Below, one piece after another: positions 50,379-59,011 of a stretch of 64,000 bases of DNA. Numbering within the stretch: position 1 is the first letter of the stretch; every line of letters begins with the position of its first letter. The position numbers and the translations under genes are program-made. Below the pieces are notes generated by a model. That model saw only the letters and a list, made by a program, of their open reading frames with translations, had not been told where the DNA came from and ran no database searches. Origin of the DNA: Streptacidiphilus rugosus AM-16 (GTDB taxonomy: Bacteria > Actinomycetota > Actinomycetes > Streptomycetales > Streptomycetaceae); the NCBI RefSeq assembly GCF_000744655.1, contig NZ_JQMJ01000004.1, forward strand, positions 6,448,001 to 6,512,000, read 5' to 3'.

Positions 50379-50654
50379 ATGACCGTCGAGCTGATCGCAT
50401 TCTCGATCGTCGGCCTGGCCATCGGGTTGGGCGCCGCCGTGCTGCTCTCCGACCTGTTTCCCGCGCCGCGCGTCGTCACCGCGCTGACCGGCCTCTGCTC
50501 GGCCCTGCTGCTCGGCGGGGTCGCCCACGCCGCTTTCGGCGACGGACACCCGGTCGAGGCGATCGTGTGCGCCGCGCTGGGATCCGCGGCGATGGTCTCG
50601 CTGCTGGCCCGCCCGGACCAGCGTTCAGCCCGTCACCGCCCCAAGCACGCCTGA
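50379..50654 (+). CDS. Small two/three-helix membrane protein
   Basis: 91 residues from ATG 50379 with AGGAGG eight bases upstream. Three hydrophobic stretches: ELIAFSIVGLAIGLGAAVLL, VVTALTGLCSALLLGGVAHA and EAIVCAALGSAAMVSLL, followed by a basic tail RPDQRSARHRPKHA facing the cytoplasm. No family recognised. Separated from the DUF3107 gene by a terminator, so independently expressed. Confidence 0.7.
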   Translation: MTVELIAFSIVGLAIGLGAAVLLSDLFPAPRVVTALTGLCSALLLGGVAHAAFGDGHPVEAIVCAALGSAAMVSLLARPDQRSARHRPKHA

Positions 50655-50922
50655 CGCACGCCGAGACCCGCCGCCCTGCGCGGTTCGGGGCAGATCGGGC
50701 GTCCCACCGGAACCCGACGGGCCTCGGCCGACCATGTCGGCCGGACCCGCGTCGCCTGCCGCCGCATCTCGCACGGGCTTCCTCCCGGCCGGAAGACCGG
50801 CGGACTGTCGGGCCCGGCCGAGTACGTCCCGTACGAGACCGACCCTCCGCCCTGCGACGCACGGCGCCGCCCGTCACTGACGGCGCCGCCGGCCGATCCC
50901 GCCGCGAACGGTCGGTCAGGGC

Positions 50923-51756
50923 CTAGGAGGCGAGACCCAGCGCCGCCATCCGCCGCGTGTGCGCCTCGGTGATCCGGTTGAACATCTTGCCGACCTCCAC
51001 CAGATCGAAGCCGCGCACCTCCACGCCGCCGATCAGCAGGTTCGACAGTGCGTCGCGCTCCGCGACGACCCGCTGGGCCTGGCTCAGGGCCTCGCCCATC
51101 AGCCGGCGGCCCCAGAGGGCCAGCCGGCCGCCGATCCGCGGGTCGGCGGCGATGGCCTCGTGGACCTTCTCCACCGCGAACTCGGCATGGCCCGTGTCCG
51201 CCATCACGCCCAGGACCAGCTCGCGCGTGTCGTCGTCGAGCCGGACCGCGACCTCGCGGTAGAAGTCGGCCGCGATCGAGTCGCCGACGTAGGCCTTGAC
51301 CAGGCTCTCCGGCCAGTCGGCCGGGGCGGTCATGCGGTGGAAGGAGTCGAGCGGCTCCGCGAAGGGCTGCATCGCCTCGGCCGGGACCACGCCGATCTCC
51401 GCCAGCCGGTCCCGCAGCTGCCGGTAGTGCCCGAACTCCGCCGCGGCCATGCCGGCGAGCGCGGCCTTGTCCTCCAGACTGGGCGCGAGCTTCGCGTCCT
51501 CCGCCAGGCGCTCGAAGGCGCTGAGCTCGCCGTAGGCGAGCGCGCCGAGCAGGTCCACGACCGCCGCGCGGTACTCGGGGTCCGCCGAGCAGCCGGCCCA
51601 GTCGCCGATCGACGGGTACACCACCGCGGCCTCGTCGCTCCCGCCGTTCGAGTCGTTGTCGGCGTTCACAGCGGTTTCGGACGTCTCCGCGTTCACAGCC
51701 TTCCCCCCGGCCCCGGACCCCACGGACTCGTCCTTGCTTGCTTCAGGCGTCTCCAT
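50923..51756 (-). CDS. Ferritin-like fold protein (MiaE_2-type)
   Basis: 277 residues from ATG 51756. After a disordered Ala/Asn/Ser-rich N-terminus (about 45 residues) comes a four-helix ferritin-like domain: LLGALAYGELSAFERLAEDAKLAP, ALAGMAAAEFGHYRQLRDRL, YVGDSIAADFYREVAVRLDDDT, and GVMADTGHAEFAVEKVHEAI. Glu/His residues at helix positions matching a di-iron site are visible (GELSAFE; EFGHY; DFYREV; HAEFAVE). MiaE-like members hydroxylate modified tRNA, but the actinobacterial group is unassigned. Divergent from the DEAD-box helicase gene across 450 bp. Confidence 0.85.
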   Translation of the reverse strand: METPEASKDESVGSGAGGKAVNAETSETAVNADNDSNGGSDEAAVVYPSIGDWAGCSADPEYRAAVVDLLGALAYGELSAFERLAEDAKLAPSLEDKAALAGMAAAEFGHYRQLRDRLAEIGVVPAEAMQPFAEPLDSFHRMTAPADWPESLVKAYVGDSIAADFYREVAVRLDDDTRELVLGVMADTGHAEFAVEKVHEAIAADPRIGGRLALWGRRLMGEALSQAQRVVAERDALSNLLIGGVEVRGFDLVEVGKMFNRITEAHTRRMAALGLAS

Positions 51757-52206
51757 ACGCGGCACCTTAGTGGCCCCAGGTGGCCGCAGATCGCACGAAA
51801 GCGGGCGCGAACATGCGTGATGTCGTCCGCGTCACATGTTCGATCTTCACCTTGCCGGTATGGTGGTAGTGAGGCCTGGCATGTTCCGCGATTCGGAAAG
51901 GTGCCGCGCCTCACGTACGCGGATGCCCGGTCGGTCGCACGATCGGCTCCGACCGACCCCGCAGTGGCCGAGCGAGGGCCGCCGCAGACCGCGCAGCCGC
52001 GGTCCCGCGCCGGGCCTCCGATCAATGCCTCTCACTGCGCTGCGTCGCGTCCGCTCCCCAGGGACGGGTCCATGGACGAATGGCCCCGCGACGCGCCGCC
52101 GCGTGAGCTGGCCGCGAGGAAACCGGTTGCGGTCTGCGCGCCCGTCTTGTGAGGGCGCCCGGCCCGCCCCGCGATCGGCCGCACCACTTCCGGAAGAGGC
52201 ACAGCC
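51757..52206. other. Long intergenic/leader region of helicase gene
   Basis: 450 bases between divergent genes. TATGGT at about 51859 on the plus strand is a possible -10 with a poor -35, which would give a leader of some 340 bases for the RNA helicase. Long leaders are common in cold-shock DEAD-box genes. I see no defined riboswitch fold or ORF with coding bias. Confidence 0.4.
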
Positions 52207-54492
52207 CTGACTACGTTCCGTGAACTCGGCATTCTTTCCGAGACCGCAGAGGCCCTCGAGGCCGTCGGCATCACTACTCCCTTCCCGATCCAGGAGATGA
52301 CCCTCCCGGTCGCCATGACCGGCCACGACGTCATCGGCCAGGCCAAGACCGGCACCGGCAAGACCCTGGGCTTCGGACTTCCCATCATCGACACCGTCCG
52401 CGTCGCCGCCGACGTGGACGCCGGCCGGATCACCGCCGCCGAGCTGCCGACCGCGCCCCAGGCGCTGGTCGTCGTGCCGACGCGTGAGCTCTGCACCCAG
52501 GTCACCAACGACCTGCTCGTCGCCGGCAAGGTGCGCAACGTGCGCGTCCTCTCCATCTACGGCGGGCGCGGCTACGAGACCCAGATCGAGGCGCTCGAGC
52601 GCGGCGTCGACGTCATCGTCGGCACGCCGGGCCGTCTGCTGGACCTCGCGCGCCAGCGCAAGCTGAACCTCTCGGCGGTCCGCGTCCTGGTGCTGGACGA
52701 GGCCGACGAGATGCTCGACCTGGGCTTCCTGCCCGACGTCGAGAAGATCATCGACATGCTGCCGGCGCAGCGCCAGACCATGCTGTTCTCGGCGACCATG
52801 CCGGGGGCGGTCATCAGCCTGGCCCGTCGGTACATGAGCCGCCCGACGCACATCCGCGCCACCGCGCCGGACGACGAGGGCGCGACGGTCGCGAACATCT
52901 CCCAGCACGTCTTCCGCGCACACTCGCTCGACAAGGTCGAGATGGTCTCGCGCATCCTGCAGTCCGAGGGCCGCAACCTGGCGATGATCTTCTGCCGGAC
53001 CAAGCGGACCGCGGCCGACGTCTCCGAGCAGCTGACCAAGCGCGGCTTCGCCGCGGGCGCGGTCCACGGCGACCTCGGCCAGGGCGCGCGCGAGCAGGCG
53101 CTGCGCGCGTTCCGCAACGGCAAGGTCGACGTGCTGGTCTGCACCGACGTCGCCGCCCGCGGGATCGACGTCGAGGGCGTCACGCACGTCATCAACTACC
53201 AGTGCCCCGAGGACGAGAAGACCTACCTGCACCGCATCGGCCGTACCGGCCGCGCGGGCGCGTCGGGCACCGCCGTCACGCTGGTGGACTGGGACGACAT
53301 CCCCCGCTGGCAGCTGATCAACAAGGCGCTGGACCTCAAGTTCAACGACCCGGAGGAGACGTACTCGTCCTCCCCGCACCTGTACGAGCAGCTGAACATC
53401 CCCGCCGGCACCAAGGGCATCCTGCCCCGCGCCGAGCGGACCAGGGCCGGTCTGGACGCCGAGGAGATCGAGGACCTCGGCGAGCCGGGCGGCGGTCGCC
53501 GTAAGCCCGCGCGCGACGCCGACCGCGAGCGTCCCGCGGGGCGCCGCGACCGCGACCGTCCCCGTCGCCGCACGCGCGGCGAGGCGAACGCCCAGGAGGA
53601 GCCCGCCACCGAGCGCGGCTCCGACAGCACGCTCGCCGGCACCGCCGGTGCGGACGCCCCGAAGCGCCGTCGTCGGCGTACCCGTGGCGGCGCGGACGGT
53701 CAGGTCGAGGCCGTGCAGGCCCTGGCTCCGTCCACCGCCGTGACGTCCGAGGCCGACACCGCGGTGGAGCAGGCTCCGGCCGAGCCGCGCCGCCGCCGCA
53801 GCCGCGGCGCGAAGGCGGCGCAGGCCGCCGAGGCCCCGACCACCGAGACCACGGAGGTCGCGCAGGTCACCGAGGCGTCGACGCAGCCCGCCGCGACCGC
53901 TGCCGCTCCCGAGGCCGCGGCCGAGGTGGTGGAGGCGGCTCCGACGCGTCGCCGCTCCCGTTCGGCGGCCGAGCCCGCCGCGACCGGGACCGCCGTCGGG
54001 ACGGCTCCCGCGACGACCGAGGCCGTGGAGCCCGTCGCCGAGGCGACCCGTGCTCCGCGTCGCCGCAGCCGGGCCGTCGCGCAGGCGGAGCCGGTGGCGG
54101 CCGAAGCCGCGGCTGTGGTGGTCGAGGAGGTCGCCGCTCCGGCTCCGCGCAAGCGGACCCGCGCGGCGAAGGCCACGGCGGAGACCGCTCCCGCGGAGAC
54201 CCCCGCCACGGCCCCCACCGCCGTCGAGGAGGCCCCGCGCCGCGGAAGCGCACCCGCGCCACCAAGGCCACCGCCCCGACCGCGGCAGAGCCCGTCACCG
54301 AGGCCCCCGAGGCCACCGCCGCCCCCGTGGCGGAGGAGACCCCGGCCCCCCGCAAGAGCACCCGCGCCACCAAGGCCACCACCGCGCCCGTCACCGAGGC
54401 CACGCTCGAGGCCGTCGCCCCGGCGACCAGGCCGATCGAGTCGGTCCAGGACGAGGTCACGGCCGCCCCGCGCCGCCGGACCCGCGCCGTGA
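52207..54492 (+). CDS. DEAD-box RNA helicase, CTG start, tail frameshifted
   Basis: No ATG/GTG/TTG lies in frame before 52297, which is inside the Q motif. CTG 52207 has AAGAGG seven bases upstream and gives the expected N-terminus TTFRELGILSETAEALEAVG with the Q motif GITTPFPIQ, so CTG initiation is inferred. Core motifs: AKTGTGKT (46-53), PTRELCTQV, GTPGRLLD, VLDEADEMLD, SATMP, RGIDVE and HRIGRTGRAG. After the helicase core comes a long basic, disordered tail with repeated PRKRTRA/RRRSR units. The frame ends at 54492 in a Pro/Arg-rich shadow because of a one-base deletion near 54233-54236; the proper tail continues in the next frame to 55223. Confidence 0.9.
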   Translation: MTTFRELGILSETAEALEAVGITTPFPIQEMTLPVAMTGHDVIGQAKTGTGKTLGFGLPIIDTVRVAADVDAGRITAAELPTAPQALVVVPTRELCTQVTNDLLVAGKVRNVRVLSIYGGRGYETQIEALERGVDVIVGTPGRLLDLARQRKLNLSAVRVLVLDEADEMLDLGFLPDVEKIIDMLPAQRQTMLFSATMPGAVISLARRYMSRPTHIRATAPDDEGATVANISQHVFRAHSLDKVEMVSRILQSEGRNLAMIFCRTKRTAADVSEQLTKRGFAAGAVHGDLGQGAREQALRAFRNGKVDVLVCTDVAARGIDVEGVTHVINYQCPEDEKTYLHRIGRTGRAGASGTAVTLVDWDDIPRWQLINKALDLKFNDPEETYSSSPHLYEQLNIPAGTKGILPRAERTRAGLDAEEIEDLGEPGGGRRKPARDADRERPAGRRDRDRPRRRTRGEANAQEEPATERGSDSTLAGTAGADAPKRRRRRTRGGADGQVEAVQALAPSTAVTSEADTAVEQAPAEPRRRRSRGAKAAQAAEAPTTETTEVAQVTEASTQPAATAAAPEAAAEVVEAAPTRRRSRSAAEPAATGTAVGTAPATTEAVEPVAEATRAPRRRSRAVAQAEPVAAEAAAVVVEEVAAPAPRKRTRAAKATAETAPAETPATAPTAVEEAPRRGSAPAPPRPPPRPRQSPSPRPPRPPPPPWRRRPRPPARAPAPPRPPPRPSPRPRSRPSPRRPGRSSRSRTRSRPPRAAGPAP

Positions 54493-54812
54493 AGGCGACG
54501 GACGAGGCTCCGGCCGCGGCTGTGGTGGTCGAGGAGGTCGCCGCTCCGGCTCCGCGCAAACGGACCCGCGCGGCGAAGGCCACGGCGGAGACCGCTCCCG
54601 CGGAGACCCCCGCCACGGCCCCCACCGCCGTCGAGGAGGCCCCCGCGCCGCGGAAGCGCACCCGCGCCACCAAGGCCACCGCCCCGACCGCGGCAGAGCC
54701 CGTCACCGAGGCCCCCGAGGCCACCGCCGCCCCCGTGGCGGAGGAGACCCCGGCCCCCCGCAAGCGCACCCGCGCCACCAAGGCCACCACCGCGCCCGTC
54801 ACCGAGGCCACG
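54107..54812 (+). repeat. Near-identical 300-bp direct repeat in helicase tail
   Basis: Copies at 54107-54404 and 54514-54812 differ by only a few substitutions (AAGCGG/AAACGG, AAGAGC/AAGCGC) and one indel: C4 at 54233-54236 in copy 1 against C5 at 54640-54644 in copy 2. Copy 1 is therefore one base short, which shifts the frame. About 110 bp of diverged coding sequence separates them. Confidence 0.9.
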
Positions 54813-55223
54813 CCCGTGGCGGTCGCCCCGGCGCAGCCGGTGGCGGCCGAGGTCCAGGCTGGTGCGGTCGCGCCGCGCAAGCGGCGGCGGGCCACGTCGG
54901 GGGTGACCGACCCTTCGGCGAAGCTCGCCAAGACCCCCGAGGCGCCCGCCGAGGCCGCTCCGGCTCCGGTCGAGGCCGCGCCCGTGCCCGCTCCGCGCAA
55001 GCGGCGCCGGGCCACGGCCGGGGTGACCGACACGACGGCCAAGGCCGCCGCCACGGCGACCGCCGTGGCGAAGGCCGAGAAGTCCGAGAAGGATGTTCCC
55101 GCCCAGCGTGCGGAGGCGCCGAGCGCCGAGGCCGAGGGGGAGCGTCCGAAGCGCAAGCGTCGCAGCGTGCGTCTGGCCGAGGCCGCGGCCAACAGCGCGG
55201 CCGCGGAGACGGCGCGGGCGTAA
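54237..55223 (+). pseudogene. Out-of-frame continuation of helicase tail
   Basis: In the +1-restored frame the tail continues as repeated acidic-hydrophobic spacers and basic modules PRKRTRATKAT, PRRRTRAVKAT, PRKRRRATSGVTD, RPKRKRRSVRLAE to a TAA at 55221-55223. Codon bias here is coding; the frame entered by the upstream gene is not. With one C restored at 54233-54236 the protein would be about 1005 residues. The block contains the second copy of a 300-bp duplication. It is listed separately only because of the frame break. Confidence 0.75.
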
Positions 55224-55244
55224 CGCCGGATCGTGCGCGACACA

Positions 55245-55292
55245 GGGCGCGGCGGGTTCACAGGGCTTCGGCCCGGTGAACCCGCCGCGCCC
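55245..55292 (+). terminator. Terminator after helicase gene
   Basis: Perfect 17-bp stem GGGCGCGGCGGGTTCAC / GTGAACCCGCCGCGCCC with a 14-base loop, 22 bp after the stop. Confidence 0.88.
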
Positions 55293-55387
55293 TTCGCCTT
55301 GTCCGCCACCTGCGCGTCATCTGCCCTGACTACGCTCACAGGCGCAGTCCCGCACCGCGCTTCGCCGCACGCCAGGAGGTTCCACCG

Positions 55388-56269
55388 ATGAGCACGCCGC
55401 CCTTTCTGACCCTGCCCGCGTGTGCGAGCAGCACGCGCCTGCGGACGGAGCGCGGTGAGTTCGCCGCCCTGCACGCGGTGCCGCGGACCGGGCCCGCCAA
55501 GGCGCTCGCGCTCCTGGTCCCCGGCTTCACCGGCAGCAAGGAGGACTTCATCGCGCTGCTGGAGCCGCTCGCCGAGGACGGCTACGAGGTCCTCGCGATC
55601 GACCAGCGGGGGCAGTACGAGACCGGCGGCCGCGACGAGGTCGCGGCCTACGCCCTGGAGCAGCTCGGTCTCGACCTGCTCGCCGTCACCGCCGAGCTGG
55701 GCGAGCGCGCCGCGGGACGGCCGCTGCATCTGGTCGCGCATTCCTTCGGCGGTTACGTCGCGCGGGAGGCGGCCCTGCGCGCGAGCGGCCCGGACCTGCC
55801 CTGGGCCTCGCTGACGCTGATGAGCACCGGCCCGGCCGCGCTGGAGGATTCGGAGACCGAGCGGGCGAAGCTGCTGCTGGCGGCCCTGCCGGTGATGACG
55901 CTGGAGGAGATCTGGCGCGCGATGCAGGAGATGGACCAGGGCAGCGGCGGTGCCGCGCAGCTCGCGCCCGAGATCGCCGACTTCCTGCACCGCCGCTGGC
56001 TGGCCAACGTGCCCGCCGCGCTGACCGCGATGGCGGAGCAGCTGATCTCGGAGCCGGACCGCGTCGACGAGCTGGCGGGCCGATCCTTGCCTAAACTCGT
56101 CGTGTCCGGCGAACGCGACTACGCATGGCCGGTGGAGCTGCAGGCCGAGATGGCCCTGCGGCTCTCTGCCGAGCACATCGTCATTCCCGGCGCGGGTCAC
56201 TCGCCCAACGCGGAGCGGCCCGGAAGCACCGCGCTGTCACTGTCCGCCTTCTGGTCCAGCGTCAACTGA
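55388..56269 (+). CDS. Alpha/beta hydrolase
   Basis: 293 residues from ATG 55388 with AGGAGG eight bases upstream. LVPGFTGSKEDFIALLEPLAEDGYEVLAIDQRGQYETGG marks the oxyanion-loop and second strand; the nucleophile elbow is LVAHSFGGYVAREA, followed by VVSGERDYAWPV (Asp) and PGAGHSPNAE (His). Cytoplasmic, substrate unknown. Distinct from the hydrolase at 47880-48833 in sequence. Preceded by the helicase terminator and followed by a tandem-repeat intergenic region. Confidence 0.9.
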   Translation: MSTPPFLTLPACASSTRLRTERGEFAALHAVPRTGPAKALALLVPGFTGSKEDFIALLEPLAEDGYEVLAIDQRGQYETGGRDEVAAYALEQLGLDLLAVTAELGERAAGRPLHLVAHSFGGYVAREAALRASGPDLPWASLTLMSTGPAALEDSETERAKLLLAALPVMTLEEIWRAMQEMDQGSGGAAQLAPEIADFLHRRWLANVPAALTAMAEQLISEPDRVDELAGRSLPKLVVSGERDYAWPVELQAEMALRLSAEHIVIPGAGHSPNAERPGSTALSLSAFWSSVN

Positions 56270-56349
56270 CCGCTCGTCAGTTTTCTTCTGTTTCATCCCG
56301 GAATACCGCCGGGCGGGTGAGTCGTTGGACCCTTCGAGGGACGTGACAG

Positions 56350-56421
56350 CAGTGCATGCAGTGCATGCAGTGCATGCAGTGAGTCCAGTGGGTCCAGTGC
56401 GTGCGGTGCGTGCAGTGACCG
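56350..56421. repeat. 9-bp tandem repeat (CAGTGCATG)
   Basis: Eight consecutive 9-mers: three exact CAGTGCATG followed by CAGTGAGTC, CAGTGGGTC, CAGTGCGTG, CGGTGCGTG and CAGTGACCG. It is G/C-poorer than flanking DNA, sits between two genes, and belongs to no gene on either strand. Confidence 0.85.
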
Positions 56422-56527
56422 GGACGAACGACTGCCGCGGACTTCGACACGAGCGCTCAACGGTTCGCTCATCGGCTCGAAACAGGCCTCGCGCAGTCTG
56501 GTGAGCACCAGGAGAAGGGAGAGGCCC

Positions 56528-56704
56528 ATGCCATTCGAGATCTTCCGCCTCGACGAGGCGGGCGGTACCGCCACGGATGCCCTGATCGCCGAGGCGGACG
56601 CCGTCCGCGACATCATCGACACGGCCGCCGCTGCAGGCGAACGGCTGTACATCCGACCGGTCTCGGCCACCGGCACGACCGCTGCGGGCGCCTCCGCCTT
56701 CTGA
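56528..56704 (+). CDS. Small conserved protein
   Basis: 58 residues from ATG 56528 with GGGAGAGG three bases upstream. MPFEIFRLDEAGGTATDALI followed by AEADAVRDIIDTAAAAGERLYIRPVSATG and an Ala/Ser tail. No membrane helix or catalytic motif; a helix-turn-strand mini-fold is likely. Streptomycete genomes carry similar short proteins of unknown role, as far as I know next to DUF6758 as here. Codon bias is good. Confidence 0.75.
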   Translation: MPFEIFRLDEAGGTATDALIAEADAVRDIIDTAAAAGERLYIRPVSATGTTAAGASAF

Positions 56705-56776
56705 CGTACCCGGCCGGTCCCCCGGCCGGGTGATCGTCCTTGACGGACCGGTTCCGACGGAGGACCGTGGTCGTCT

Positions 56777-57415
56777 ATGAGGGGCGAGCCCAGTTGCCCG
56801 AGGTGCGGGGGCCGAGTCCGCGCCCCGGGATTGTTCACCGACACCTGGCAGTGCGACGCGCACGGAACCGTCTACCCACTGCAACCGGTCGTCCCGCCGA
56901 GCGTCGAAGCACTGGGCGTCGCGGTGGCCCGCGCGGAGGTTCCCGTCTGGCTGCCCTGGCCCCTGCCCGTGGGCTGGCTCTTCACCGGAATCGCGCACGC
57001 CGGTGACGACGTCTCCGGAACCCGCGCGACCGCCGTCGCCTGCTCGGGGCCGGGCCCGCTCGGCGGTCCGGGCGAGCTGCTGCTGGTCGCCGAGGAGCTC
57101 GGCGTCGGCCTGGGCGCGCGCTACGCCGGACTACCCGGGCCCGATCCGGGGGACGCCATCGCGGTCCACCGGGCCCCGCACGCCAAGGTGCTGGCGGCCG
57201 GACGGCCGACCGCGCTATGGCACGTTCCCGACGCCCCGGACGACCGGGCGGTCTTCGTCGGCGAGGCGCGCGGGCTCTGGCTCTGGGCGGTGGTCTGGCC
57301 GGAGCGGTCCGGCCTGCTCATGTACGACGAGCTGGTGCTGACCGATCTGCGCGACGCGGGCGCGGAGCTCGAACTGCTGCCCTGCGGCGCGCTGTCGCCG
57401 CGCATCCTGCAGTAG
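56777..57415 (+). CDS. DUF6758 protein
   Basis: 212 residues from ATG 56777. A zinc ribbon opens the protein (SCPRCGGRVRAPG, then WQCDAHGTVYP with Cys/His). The rest is a soluble domain with VWLPWPLPVGWLFTGIAHAGDD, PGELLLVAEELGVGLGARYAGL, VHRAPHAKVLAAGRPTALW and LLMYDELVLTDLRDAGAELELLP. This fits the actinobacterial DUF6758 family, function unknown. The preceding small gene and the following PHP gene lie on the same strand. Confidence 0.85.
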   Translation: MRGEPSCPRCGGRVRAPGLFTDTWQCDAHGTVYPLQPVVPPSVEALGVAVARAEVPVWLPWPLPVGWLFTGIAHAGDDVSGTRATAVACSGPGPLGGPGELLLVAEELGVGLGARYAGLPGPDPGDAIAVHRAPHAKVLAAGRPTALWHVPDAPDDRAVFVGEARGLWLWAVVWPERSGLLMYDELVLTDLRDAGAELELLPCGALSPRILQ

Positions 57416-57510
57416 CCGCGCCACCACGCCTGGCGTCCCGGCCCGGTCCGCGCTGCCCGTAGGCTGGGGGCACCGGCCGCAGTCCCGCCTCGTCCCCAGG
57501 AGTCCCTCCG

Positions 57511-58359
57511 GTGCGCATCGACCTCCACGCACACAGCAACGCCTCGGACGGAACGGACTCCCCCGCCGAGCTCGTCAGGAACGCCGTCGCCGCCGGACTC
57601 GACGTCGTCGCGCTGACCGACCACGACACCACCGGCGGATACGCCGAGGCCGTCGACGCCGTGCGCGGGACCTCGCTCACGCTGGTGCCGGGCGCGGAGC
57701 TCTCCTGCCGGGTCGAGGGGATCTCCATGCACCTGCTCGCGTACCTCTTCGACCCCGAGGAGCCGGCGTTCGCACGGGAGCGCGAGCTGGTCAGGACCGA
57801 TCGGGTGCGGCGTGCGCAGGCCATCGTCGAGCGCTGCCGGGAGCTGGGCGCGCCGATCGACTGGGAGCAGGTCAGGCGGATCGCCGGCCGCGGCGCGGTC
57901 GGGCGTCCGCACATCGCCTCCGCACTGGTGGAGGCGGGGGTGGTGGCGAGCGTCGACGAGGCCTTCACACCCGAGTGGCTCGCCAACGGCGGGCGGGCGG
58001 ACGTGCCCAAGCGCGAGACCGACCCGGCGGAGGCGATCCGCCTGGTACGCGGCGCGGGCGGCGTCCCGGTCTTCGCGCACCCGGGTGCGTCCAAGCGCGG
58101 CCGGACCGTCTCGGACGCGGTGATCGCCGATCTCGCGGCGGCGGGGCTGGCGGCGCTGGAGGTCGACCACATCGACCACGACGAGCAGACGCGTGCCCGG
58201 CTGCGGCTGCTCGCGGGCGAGCTGGGCCTGCTGGTGACGGGCTCCTCCGACTACCACGGCAGCCGAAAGACCGTCAGGCTGGGCGCGAACACCACCGATC
58301 CTGCCGTCTACGAGGCCCTCGTCGAGCAGGCGACGGGCGCGAAGCCCGTGGTCGGCTGA
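57511..58359 (+). CDS. PHP-domain metal-dependent phosphoesterase
   Basis: 282 residues from GTG 57511 with GGAG eight bases upstream. PHP motifs in order: MRIDLHAHSNASDGT (His6, His8), VVALTDHDTTGGY, LVPGAELSCRVEG, HLLAYLFDPE, PHIASALVEAGVV, VPVFAHPGASKRG and SSDYHGSRKTV. The trinuclear-metal site residues are all present. Members hydrolyse phosphoesters such as 3',5'-nucleoside bisphosphates (RNase AM type). Same strand as DUF6758, 95 bp apart. Confidence 0.93.
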   Translation: MRIDLHAHSNASDGTDSPAELVRNAVAAGLDVVALTDHDTTGGYAEAVDAVRGTSLTLVPGAELSCRVEGISMHLLAYLFDPEEPAFARERELVRTDRVRRAQAIVERCRELGAPIDWEQVRRIAGRGAVGRPHIASALVEAGVVASVDEAFTPEWLANGGRADVPKRETDPAEAIRLVRGAGGVPVFAHPGASKRGRTVSDAVIADLAAAGLAALEVDHIDHDEQTRARLRLLAGELGLLVTGSSDYHGSRKTVRLGANTTDPAVYEALVEQATGAKPVVG

Positions 58360-58475
58360 GCCCTCCGCCGGGCGCCCGCACGCCCGGCGCACTGGCGTGC
58401 GGACACCTGCTAATCTCTGGCCTCTCTCGACGGGCGCCACGGACGTGCCCGCGTTCAGCAGGGGTGGGATATTTC

Positions 58476-58949
58476 ATGGCGATTCGCCGTGCCAAGCAGA
58501 AGCAGCAGGTCATCGAGAAGCTCAGCCAGGTCGCCCCGGCCGGCGAGACCTTCATCGCGTGCGTGCACGTGGAGACCGGTCCGAGCCCCTGGCTCAACGC
58601 CCTCTTCGACGAGGTCCCGGTGCTCGGCCTCGTCGTCGCGCTGACCCGCCGGTTCTACTTCCTGACGCTGACCAACACCTCGGTCGTCGTCAACAGCGCC
58701 AGCCGGTGGACCAACCGTCCCGGCGACGTGGTCATGGCCTTCCCGCGCGAGGCCTTCCCGGTCAGCCGCATCAAGCGGGCCTCGGTGTGGAGCTCGATGT
58801 ACGTCGAGCTGACCCCGGGCGCGAAGCCGACCCGCCTCAACATCCACCGCTACTGGCGGACCGAGATGGACCAGCTCCTCGGCGCGCTGCCGCAGGCGCA
58901 GATCCCCGCCCAGGGCGGCGCCGTGAAGACGGGCCAGCCGCAGTTCTGA
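58476..58949 (+). CDS. Hypothetical protein with membrane-associated segment
   Basis: 157 residues from ATG 58476 (AGGGG upstream). MAIRRAKQKQQVIEKLSQVA is a basic helix, then FIACVHVETGPSPWLNALFDEVPVLGLVVAL (a marginally hydrophobic stretch), RFYFLTLTNTSVVVNSASRW, and a beta-rich end VSRIKRASVWSSMYVELTPG. The alternating-strand pattern with a final helix suggests a PH-like domain, but this is a guess. No family assigned. Isolated between PHP and SUFU genes, the latter convergent. Confidence 0.7.
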   Translation: MAIRRAKQKQQVIEKLSQVAPAGETFIACVHVETGPSPWLNALFDEVPVLGLVVALTRRFYFLTLTNTSVVVNSASRWTNRPGDVVMAFPREAFPVSRIKRASVWSSMYVELTPGAKPTRLNIHRYWRTEMDQLLGALPQAQIPAQGGAVKTGQPQF

Positions 58950-58961
58950 TGCGGCACCGGA

Positions 58962-58986
58962 CTGTCGGGGCCTGAGGCCCCGTCAG
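58962..58986. terminator. Bidirectional terminator
   Basis: Stem CTG-t-CGGGGCC / GGCCCCG-t-CAG with a 3-base loop, 12 bp after the hypothetical gene and facing the SUFU-domain gene. Confidence 0.6.
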
Positions 58987-59011
58987 CCCCCGCCGGTCCG
59001 GGCGGTCCCGG

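Noticed and set aside
56350-56421. Coding repeat (His-Ala-Leu) on the minus strand
   Set aside because: Simple translation of the 9-bp repeat; the frame overlaps the plus-strand small gene and lacks a start site or family.
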